Assembly: GCA_036345935.2 (NCBI GenBank)
Contig: JADWOT020000001.1
Location: 5,814,270-5,878,269, forward strand
Direction of reading: 5' to 3'
DNA from: Taenia hydatigena
Lineage: Eukaryota; Platyhelminthes; Cestoda; Cyclophyllidea; Taeniidae
DNA length: 64,000 nt
Positions 55,559 through 64,000 of the stretch are shown here, piece by piece. Every line of letters begins with the position of its first letter. Within the stretch, counting starts at the first letter, position 1. A program made the translations under genes and the position numbers. The notes beneath the pieces are model-generated. The model was not told the origin of the DNA, did not search any database, and was given only the letters and a program-made list of their open reading frames with translations.

Positions 55559-56588
55559 ATGCCGCGTATTGTATCGCGCCCAGTCATAATATATAGCCTT
55601 TATCTCACTAAAATCGCATCATATTTAATCTGCTCTTTTATGTTGTTATATTATTATATTGTTACTATTGTCATGTTCACCGAAATGTTATTGAATACAA
55701 AGTTATTGACTATGTTGTTTGCCTTACTGTGTACATGTAATCGATGCGTTTATCCCTGACAAATGTAAATGAACCCTTTACTTTCTCAAACCGACTGCAT
55801 CAGAACACGAACCGAAAAGCGCAGTAGGTAATTCGTGTTTTTAAGCTGCTTTTGCTGACTTTGTACTTCTTTGGTTTGCTCCGTGAGTACAAATTGCATT
55901 ACTCCGCTATTGGCTGCTACCAGCGCTACCAATCCGAGAACTGCTTTGCAATTTATCTGCTGCTTAAAATGCAGCAAGATTGAACAAGGCAGGAGGGTCT
56001 GCAGCCTTCAAAAGGTCCTTGCGATGTAAAATCAATCAGGCTCACTTTCACCATGGAATCTTACATTCATGGGCATTACTTTGCGCCTGAATGTTGCACC
56101 AAGGAGTTGTGTTTAACAAGTCTCCCCCCTTGTGCCGATTTCTATTATGCTCTGAGTTAGTTCGGCCCTATTTTACGAAACTTTGTAATGCCTGCGTAAG
56201 AGTTCGAAAGCTGCTCAAGGAACTTGTTTTTGGGGCAAAGCAGTTTCTAGAAATAAATTACAAACGATGGCTTATTTTAAAAGAGCTGCGAAACGCCTTG
56301 AATGGGGCCTGGCAGGCAATATGATGATGCATACGGTAACGCAGAATAGATAAGGATGCACCCCAGAAAGCAGAATGTTGTATTTCCATTTCTTCGTGGT
56401 GCATTACGATAACTTCCACACATTCAAAGCAAAGCGCTTGTATTTGTTTTGCAAATTGCAAGTACATATATATCGGCTTTGCCTCATGCACTTTTGAATT
56501 TGACCTACCTATCAACTGTTTGCCAAATTTAGCTAAGTTTAGCTGGTTCAACATCGTAAAAAGTGATCGTTCTCTTCCTGGCTCAAAA
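55559..56588 (+). repeat. 1-kb diverged direct repeat, copy B
   Basis: Partner of 52341-53378, same orientation, starts 3.2 kb apart. In one frame near 56170-56324 it reads smoothly (ELVFGAKQFLEINYKRWLI), but the equivalent part of copy A has stops, so coding is not supported. No terminal inverted repeats were found. Confidence 0.85.
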
Positions 56589-59500
56589 TAAGACTATAAA
56601 TACAAGTAGAGGCCTGAAAAGACTGCATAGAACACAAGATCATTGTGCAGGCTCCTTAAGTGTCGCTAAAGGTTGTAGTAGCACTGTTCCATCTACAGTA
56701 GCTTTTGAAGCCTTAAATTTCACCATCATTTTCCTGTAAGAAGTACCTTTATAAGCAAACACACCAAGGACGAGTGTCAGCGTAGGAAAGGCTTTGAACG
56801 TCTGCGTAATGATCTTGTGCCAACTCAAATCTTACGCGTAAATATGACAAATGTGTAAATACCACACCTTTCAAAAGGGAAGGATTTCAGTGCAAATGGC
56901 GGAAATGGAAGCAATCCAAATTAAATTGCTTAACCACTGAGAAGAGGTGTTTGATTTTGTAACACATGTGAGCTTCATGATGTTCTGCGACCTCAGGTAC
57001 CTCGAGAACTGTGCCACATCTTCCATTAGAGCAACTTGTTTTGCCTAGTACTTAAGAAATATTCGACAACCATCCTTTTGTAGTGTTTAGCGATTTCTCA
57101 CCTATCTTCCAGATTTGCAATGCGCATTGTGAAACGCAAAATTATGATTATTGGCGCTTTACGATGGAGTCAGCCAACCCTGTTTGAGCCTTAGTACCAC
57201 CCCGCGAAAACAACATAATCCACATGGAACTGCCGCCCAAAATCGATGCCCTAAATTTGCAATAGACGAAAGGAAGCACCCTACGGATGTGTTGAATTTG
57301 ACTCCAAAGCTAACATTTCATGCTGTTGCACTAACTAATGATGGTGCTTGGGAGTGAAATAATTTCACGCAATGGAAGGCTTTTGATTCTCAAAATAATG
57401 CGCTGACAGAAGCAGCATTTCATATCTCATCTGCACTGATGGCAAGACTGGCATCCTTTGTAAATCCAGTGGCTAATCAGCTCCAATCTGTCTTGCCCTC
57501 TTCTGCACCGTTCCGCCCTTACTGATGTGGATCTGTCTTACCCGGTCTTGCCCTCTATGCCAGCGCAAAGTCAATGTGAGCAGATTATCAACATGACAAC
57601 ACCCTTATTTTGCTTCAAATATTACTTTGGATGTGTGCATTTAAAGCAGGCAACTTAGTCAGCTCTGGCACCTCACTACAAACGCCATGCGAATGGCAGA
57701 GTTGGAGTCTCCATATTCCACCCACCGGTCACTATACATCGCAGATTAGACGACATGGACCTTACTCGCCTTCACTATCTGCAGAATTCAACCACTGTAA
57801 TGAACTATCTTTGAGTTGATCAAAGGTAGTGAAATGTTTGTCTACTAATTCATTCGGATCTCGAAGTATCTCTCTGTCTAATTTGGAGCACTCTCACTAC
57901 TGTCCACTCTATTTGCTCAAAAATTCTTCATGCTCTCGCCACATCTTCCATATTTTCATGCACCCCGACCTATGTAATCATTAGTATACGCAAACGAACT
58001 TAGCCTCTGTCAAAGTGAAATCAGAATAATTGTGTGATAAATCACCCAATGGATAAGGTGATTACTTAGTCGCCAAATCGAAGTGAGCCCCAAACATGTA
58101 CACGTGCAGCTAGCAAGGAGTAGGTAAACTAATAGTCTGTATGCACTTGTAAGACGCGTCGCACGGCGTGTTCCCTTGGGGAGGTCGTGTTCACACACCT
58201 GTCAACTGTTAGTTACGACCAACACTGTTCACTTAAATAAACGTGTGGATAGAACCAATGCGCGTAGTCAGCGTCAGCCATGCAGACCAAAGCAGTCCCT
58301 CTTTTGCCGCTATGAACTATTGTTCTCCACTTAGTAATAGTTTGTAGCAAAGAAAGAACAAGCATAATCCATGCCTGCAGGCAACACAAGTTAAAGGGGA
58401 TGTGTCAATTCAAACGTAGGTAAATACCTCAACACTGGCGGAAATGCAGCAACGCTGTTGGAAGCTAGCTCACGCTACGTACCGATAATGAAGTGCAGCT
58501 AAATACCCAAAGATGAATCCGGCGAAATTACGTCCTCTCTACCCTTTATGGCCAAGGCGGTTTTCCATGTGCTAAAGGTGGCCAATTCATGTAGTAATGT
58601 TTCACCTATTGCCTAAACTTATGAACTTCTAGTTAGAAACGAGAGTCTACTTAGTCAATGTCTCTGAAGGGACGCAAAATGGCTTGTCACGGGACTGCCA
58701 CATGATATTAATCGGGAGAATAAAGTGAGGAGCAAAGTAACAAGAAACATATTTGTGCTCGAATGCGCGATTTCGTCTTAGGTGGTTGTGCAGCGCACCA
58801 GACCCCGCCAGACCAGAGTGATATAAAACGAAACTTATTGGTTAGGCATAAAAGAACTTAGGGTTAGAAGCGAAAATGAGAACCTAAATGGCTGCATAGG
58901 ATTGTCAATTGTAAGAATGATTTTACAGGGCACAATAATGCACCTGTGTTTACGGGACGCAGTTCTTCTCGGAAGTAATCTGTGATTGTTCAATTGTCAC
59001 TTAAATCTGCCGGTGCGCTCTTGCGTTTGATGCCACATTGTGTTCTTAATTTGATAGGTTTGAACCTTACTTGGGTAGCAAAAATGCCTGCTAGTCGTTT
59101 TCTCAGCTGTTACATATTGGCTTGGCCAATTTTAGCGTTGGTAATGAAACATTTGTCGTCCAGATTGCTAAAGAAGATCATTAGAGGCTCTCGAAAGGTA
59201 GTATGGTACCATCATTTCTAAGCAACCCATTCATTTCAATACAGTCATATGAGCTTGATAATTATCTTTCATTTGATGATGAAAATGACTTCCGGTGACA
59301 AGCGTCGTACGATTGTGAAGGGCCGCAATTCTTCACGATGGAGCACGTTCACCTATGCATCAACGATCAACGTTCAACTCAAGTTCGACCTTATAGCCTA
59401 CTTTCTGTGCAATCTCCCTACCTTTAGAAAAGCACTGATCAATCTCCCTGAAGTAAAACAAGGCAAAAGATAAAAGCTTTTACAGATTCTTAATAATTTT

Positions 59501-60430
59501 AACCCATCGCGGATGACATAGTAGCAAATCTTACAAGAAATCGTCAAGCATTGTATACATGTTTTGGCCAAGATGGACTGCGTAAATCACGGTCGCATCA
59601 AGCAGGCAAACGCAATTTTAAAAGGGCACATATTATGACTTCCAGTAGCGCCAATTCTGTATTTTCTTAAACGCAAAGTGATGCTGAGCAACGCAAAATC
59701 ATGTCCTCACATCTTTTTAGTTTGCATAGCCATGTGATGTTTGTCGATACGGCTTAGCAAAGAAGATATCCATGTGATTTTTTCATTTATAATTTAGTCG
59801 GTTTCGCAATTAACTTTGCCATACGTAAGGGCTGCAAGCATGTATTTTCAGCACCGTCAAGTTAATGCGTTTCAATAATACTAAATAACCTCAAAGCTAG
59901 TTAAAATTTATGCCTGTTGTGACCAAAGGCAGCAAATGTGCCAATGAAGCAGTATGCTAATATGTCCTTCTATCGATGGAATTGTCAAATTCATCTTGTT
60001 TGCATTATTTATTATCCCGAAAGAGTCATTAATATTTTATTTTTCTGCAAGGCTTTATATTCCATTCCGCAGCCAAAGCATCGTTGTTGATGTTTCTGGA
60101 AAAATGCGCTTCTAGCTGAATACAGTTGAAATATAGGAATAAATGTTGATAAAAATGTTGCCGAATTAATGGGTCGTTAAAGAGAACGGACTGAACCAAA
60201 CGCCATGTCAAGAGGGATACTCAAGATATTGTGTTCAACCTCCATCCACTAGAATGTTTAAATGAGGCAAACATTGTCTTTTCACAGCAACAGCAAAATC
60301 GCAAACCGAGCGCACTTCCCAGGCGCCGCCATTCACCATAAATTAATACCTAATCAAATGCTTCGTATGGTGCCAATCATACAATAGGCCAAATGATTGT
60401 TCCCAACAAAACAAGGTTGAAAAGACAAAT
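56589..60430. other. Unassigned stretch downstream of the CAP gene
   Basis: Only chance-length frames. No second CAP gene was found by looking for GHYTQ, VWAN or FEHP codings on either strand. Confidence 0.5.
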
Positions 60431-60447
60431 TTTATTTGTGCTTTATT
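60431..60447 (-). terminator. Two polyadenylation signals (AATAAA) of the CAP gene
   Basis: On the minus strand AATAAA occurs at 60447-60442 and again at 60436-60431, about 70-90 nt beyond the TAA of the CAP gene. Two canonical hexamers at the expected distance support this as the 3' end. Confidence 0.6.
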
Positions 60448-60517
60448 AATGAAGCTGAAATTGAGAAAAGGAAACACAGCTGCAACTAATGTGATTCGCA
60501 ACCAGGAAGGCACCGAT

Positions 60518-60700
60518 TTAACTACGCACAATAAACGAATACGAGCTAGTAGGCCGACATGCTGGCACAAATCTGTCATTGACATTTCCAAGTCTGTCTG
60601 TAGGATATGCATCAATGAATTGATCTTTTCTCAGGCACTGACAGCGGAGGCACAAACGTCCCCTGGAACATCTGCTGCAACTCCTTCCAATATAGTTTCC
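60518..60700 (-). other. CAP gene exon 4: Cys-rich tail and stop
   Basis: GNYIGRSCSRC begins right after a pyrimidine-rich tract ending TTTAAG, and the frame runs 60 residues to TAA at 60518-60520. With this acceptor the intron is 74 nt and the family alignment (KPG then GNY) is ideal, but the frame is off by one. Using the acceptor at 60744-60745 (TTCGCAG) the intron is only 31 nt and the frame is kept, at the price of 14 extra residues before GNYIG. The sequence alone does not decide between them. Confidence 0.7.
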
Positions 60701-61578
60701 CTTAAAGGAACGTGAAAGATTAGAAGAAGCAGTAAAGTTGTGTCTGCGAATAAGTGCAGACAAATCAGACTTACCCAGGCTTGTATTGACAGACAGTCAG
60801 ATATTGTGGTTTGCTCCAATAAGGTCTGAGGCCATCGCATCTTTGCATGACGCAGCCTACTTGGTCGGAGTTTGCCCAAACAAGCTGTTCAAATTTAAGC
60901 AGTGCTAGTAATGTTCCCCAACAAATTATTGCCGTTAAGTTGCAAAGATTTGTTAGCATGCTTGAACGTTGCAGGAAGCCAAGTATATTTAGAAAGACCT
61001 TTGGATCAGTGTCTAATTTGCGCGACATATTATTTTGCTTACCTGTGTATAGTGGCCACAAGCATGGCTGCATGTGTTGTTAAAGAAATTGTAAAATTTT
61101 GTTTCGGCTTTTCACTGACAGACACTACAGTCAAGTGCGGTATGAAGCCGCTGGTAAGTGCAGGATTTTGTCCAATTCCACGAAAGTACGGATAGAGTGA
61201 TGGGTCAGGATGCTCAAAGCGGCAAAAGAGGTCCAGTAAGCTTCCAGATTCTCCGTTTCCGTTGAATATTGCTAAGTACATCGCAGATAAATCATAAAAT
61301 AGCAAAGCTAACATTTCTGGCATAATAACTCAGCACGTTAATAACGATGGCGCTTTTGTTTAAGATGAAAACAAAAGTCAAGTAGGCAATTCACTGCCAC
61401 AAATTAGTGAGGCATGTTCATTACCATTAATAGCATATCACTAGCAGGAGGGAACACTTTTTCTCGCACCTCCAGGTGAGCCTCAGGAACGTGTGCCCGT
61501 TGAACAGCTGTGGTTAGCTGACACGATGCAGCGAACATCAGGGTGATTAGGCCTAATAGAACTGAACACGCGTTTCAT
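60518..61578 (-). CDS. CAP-superfamily (venom allergen-like, SCP/TAPS) secreted protein gene, four exons, frame broken as assembled
   Basis: Read on the minus strand with GT-AG splicing this encodes one CAP domain. Exons: 61425-61578, 61043-61271, 60775-60884, 60518-60700 (or to 60743). Exon 1 has a hydrophobic signal-like stretch, then VREKVFPPASDM, the CAP N-terminal helix. Exon 2 carries CRFEHPDP, GQN (usually GEN in the family) and CGHYTQ. Exon 3 starts LVWAN and has VGC and VCQYKPG. Exon 4 has GNYIGRSC followed by a Cys-rich tail, then TAA. The two cavity histidines (CRFEHP, CGHYTQ) and one glutamate (exon 2, before FYNFF) are present; the second glutamate is Gln. Total coding size is about 220 residues, normal for a single-CAP protein. 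The frame slips within T4 near 61224-61227, A4 near 61109-61112, possibly a G run at the exon 3/4 junction, and an A run beside the first ATG. No substitution stop is visible. Family is secure; integrity is not. CAP proteins are secreted and many bind lipids or act at the host interface; the specific role here is unknown. Confidence 0.85.
60775..60884 (-). other. CAP gene exon 3: VWAN...VGC...VCQYKPG
   Basis: 36 codons plus two bases, open throughout: LVWANSDQVGC, two further cysteines, then YLTVCQYKPG. It ends at the strong donor GG|GTAAGT. This is the diagnostic C-terminal CAP signature. Confidence 0.9.
60885..61042 (-). other. CAP gene intron 2 (158 nt)
   Basis: Starts GTAAGC after the codon for the Q of GHYTQ and ends TTGAACAG just before LVWAN. 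It is phase 0 and places the two halves of the best conserved CAP signature (GHYTQ and VWAN) next to each other. Confidence 0.85.
61043..61271 (-). other. CAP gene exon 2: central CAP motifs with two frame slips
   Basis: Family-like sequence runs through all three frames in turn: QYSTETENLEAYWTSF, then CRFEHPDPSLYPYFRGIGQN, then AETKFYNFFNNTCSHACGHYTQ. The first change falls at four T (minus strand; + 61224-61227) and the second at four A (+ 61109-61112). Each is explained by one missing base. The 229 nt would be 231 nt (77 codons) without the losses. The donor is CAG|GTAAGC. Confidence 0.85.
61272..61424 (-). other. CAP gene intron 1 (153 nt)
   Basis: Begins GTAATG and ends ACTTAG. It joins LLM to QYSTETENLEAYW in phase 0, matching the usual CAP order of an ASDM-type helix followed by a W/YSTELE-type helix. 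Confidence 0.75.
61425..61578 (-). other. CAP gene exon 1: signal peptide and first helix
   Basis: A hydrophobic stretch (LLGLITLMFAASC) is followed in the same frame by HLEVREKVFPPASDM and ends at LLM, where ATG|GTAATG forms a donor. The ATG at 61578 is one base out of frame with the signal peptide; losing one A from the AAA after it would restore the frame. Alternatives are the in-frame ATG at 61538, which leaves a very short signal, or an unseen upstream exon. The start is therefore unresolved. Confidence 0.75.
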
Positions 61579-64000
61579 AGAGTGAGTACCTTAAATTGCG
61601 CAAAACCTGCAAAATTCCCAAATTCTCACTGTAATATAACTCTTTTATTGCATGTGACATTGAGACGACTGTACGGAGAAATTAAGAGGCATCACACATA
61701 TTTATGTGCGTGTCTGACCTCGTGATTCACGATTGCGGTAAGCATTGGTTTGACGAATCCTTAACTTTGAACTCTCCTACTTCGAAGTTTGGGTGCAATA
61801 GTGAAGTGACTGCTACCAGTGCTTACAAGACAGCGGATTCAAGAGCAATCACATGGACGATTTTGACAATCTACCTATTCGTCTGGACTTGATTTTTACA
61901 GCGAAATTAATGTTCTGATCTCTGCAATTCTACCACATGTCCCATTGCATCGCTTCTAAATATTCTCCCTGAGTGAAGAAACTTAAGCGTAAATTTATTA
62001 AGAAAAATTAATGAACACCTCCTTTTACACTGTATGCAAATAAAGGTCGCTTACAGCTAAAGCATTGGAAGGGAACGATTATTGTGCAGTGACATTTTGT
62101 TGAAATAAATAAGCAGGAGGCATCCAAGAGCTGTATGTTTGATTGTTAAGGCTTTGTTTGCAGGGAAGCATTGCTTAATGATCATATCAAACTTTTGCCT
62201 CAAAATACCAAAGTGTTTAGTTTATTTGAAAGGTAATACGCCTTTAAAATACAAGTCTGTTTGAATTTTAATTCAAGGAGCGGTTGTCCTTTGCGCGACG
62301 AAGTGGGTGAAGGGATGGATCGCTTGCATCGGGTGGTTGCTCTTCTTGTCGACTGCCTCTTTGCTGACTCATCCGCGTTCATGCGTGCGCCGGTCGACGG
62401 GTCAATGCCTTGATAAGACCAACTGCTGGACAATTGCTGCATGCCGGTCCTCTAGTTGGGCAAGAAATCGAAACCATAAGTCGGGTATTTGACCTTAGAA
62501 CCAATCTAAACCCAAATCATGGACGAGAATATCATATCGTTTGATCTTAAGATTGACCCAAGTTGATATTCTAGTCCCCATTATGACATAACTTGACCCC
62601 AGAAACCGAATAGGATTAATATCTAGGGCCCCGACATTAAGAAATCGAACTCTAATATCAACCCTTATCGATGTTGATGTCCCCGTTTTTGACGAATTTG
62701 ATCAAAAAAATCAACTTAGATCGGTATCTAGCATAGATTTGTGTGCTTTGTATAGTAAGAGAATTGAACAGCGTTACTTTTACAATAAATTAGAATACTA
62801 ACTTCCTGATTCTTCGTCCATTTTTCTCCTAATTCATCCTTGCTGTTTTGTTTTTCTTAACGTTCTAGGCCACTTTCTCTGCACTTTCAATGCACACCAG
62901 ACCTCGGTTGTTGAGATAACTTTCCCAAATAATTTTGCTTTTCAGTTTTTCGTTAAGAGTTACCTTAGTTAGACCACGCTGATGGTAATGATGGTGATGG
63001 AGCCTCTAAATCACGGTTGACAGCGGTGGAAACGGCAGGCATAATTGAATAAGAAGTCGTGAGTGGTTGCCAAATTTGGCGAAGGGAAGGTAGAGGTGAG
63101 TGGTGAGACGGCGTCAGCTTCGTGTGGTGGTAGTCATAGCAAAGGTGTTGAAGCCATCGAATACCTCGACATCAGCGATAGCGGCATAAATGTCAGTGAG
63201 GGTGTCTGCGATGTTTCCGAACACGACGATCGCTGCACGTAAGCCCCTAATTTCGTTGCTTAATTCGGTAGTGATTGCTGCTGCTAGTGGATGCACGGTA
63301 TTCATTTTGGAGACACGTGGAGTTTGTGTCTATGAGACTGTTGTTAAGTTTCCTTAACTGCGTCACATTGAGTATCTGCTTGCATACTGTGGTTGTACTG
63401 CCTCATCACCTCTTGAGAATGCTGTTTGTTCTGTGTAGTGGCTAAGGCAAGCTAGGATCGATGCATGGAGAGGTGGATGCTGTAAAAACATAGGGCTGAG
63501 TGGTGACTCGATTGTGGTAACTAGTATTCGCCTGCAAGTAATGGTAGCAATAAACGGCAGAGAAATTTTTGGTGAGCTGATTGTGTTGGTGATGGCGGTT
63601 GTCAAGTCTGGACGGGGTGGCATGCAATGGTTTCGCTGTGAAGTGTTGGGGCGATCGGGATGGTAATGCGCTTGAATACAAGGCATACAGGAGCACTTTT
63701 GTCGCAGTTATTTTAGGATTGATCAGCGTTATGAATGAGCATCCTGAGAATTCAAAGGAAATTAGGACATCTTTTTAATTGTGGACAGTACGAAAGGGAC
63801 ATTTTTGCCCTTCAAAGCTGGTTGGTCGGGTTATTGACGTGAGATGCGATCAATGACATTAAAGCACATTGGCGTTGGAGACTTTGGCTTCTGAGTTATG
63901 GTCACTGCGCTGTTTGTGCCGGTTCTAATCTTATCACTAGCTCTTCGGACCACATGTCTGCTTTTATTGCGAAGAGGGTGCGCTGGCGCAGGAGAAATTG
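61579..64000. other. Upstream of the CAP gene, unassigned
   Basis: The promoter of the CAP gene should lie in the first part, but no TATA box or other element stands out. About 62500-62720 is unusually rich in GATAT, TTGAT and CCCC variants, suggesting an old simple repeat. The frames beyond 63100 are of chance length. Confidence 0.4.

Noticed and set aside
56091..56324. Protein-like frame inside repeat copy B
   Set aside because: It starts at TTG rather than ATG, and the same part of copy A carries stops.
53803..57130. Shared AATGCGCATTG at 53803 and 57119, which might extend the 1-kb duplication
   Set aside because: The surrounding sequence does not align; a palindromic 10-mer can recur by chance.
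1..64000. CRISPR arrays, prokaryotic operons, rRNA genes, spliced-leader RNA, snRNA and common animal miRNAs
   Set aside because: Looked for by characteristic strings on both strands and not found. The 53-bp array has no spacers and is a plain tandem repeat.

Overview
This window is eukaryotic and very gene-poor. It has no operon-like packing, contains GT-AG introns, an LTR-type element, a minisatellite and a eukaryotic tRNA, and carries one 100-base assembly gap. My best guess is a flatworm, probably a tapeworm. The one clearly recognisable gene is a secreted CAP/venom-allergen-like (SCP/TAPS) gene of a family expanded in parasitic worms, with introns of about 31-160 nt, and short introns are common in cestodes. 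This placement is inference (confidence about 0.5). Base composition looks to be about 40% GC by eye; at that composition unselected sequence of this size should give open frames up to about 140 codons by chance, so frames in that range are not called genes without other support.

Layout. 185-440 and 1224-1480 hold two diverged copies of one segment. 1505-3868 is a 53-bp minisatellite, degraded at its left end. About 3.9-20.8 kb is unassigned apart from two possible exons. 20877-21698 is an intact reading frame of 274 codons (260 from its first ATG), the only uninterrupted one too long to be chance. 21.7-39.2 kb is unassigned. 39241-39640 has a motif repeated four times in degenerate form. 42792-43200 is a GC-rich patch with a perfect hairpin. 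43483-44379 is a miniature LTR element (TRIM-like) on the minus strand. 47409-47482 is a tRNA-Asn(GTT)-like gene, probably decayed. 48861-48960 is the gap. 52341-53378 and 55559-56588 are two diverged direct copies of a 1-kb segment, with a possible exon between them. 60518-61578 (minus strand) is the CAP gene, with four exons and two AATAAA signals beyond its stop.

The main result is the CAP gene. It does not appear as one reading frame because it has introns and because its frame slips by one base at two to four places, each in a short homopolymer. Splice sites, cysteines and the CAP motifs are intact and no substitution stop was found in any segment. Either it is a young pseudogene or the assembly has homopolymer-length errors. 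In the second case the apparent absence of long reading frames elsewhere may be partly artefact, and other genes could be hidden. I found no clearly novel multi-gene system. The gene-poor stretches, the 260-residue protein and the 1-kb repeat family are the parts I cannot explain.
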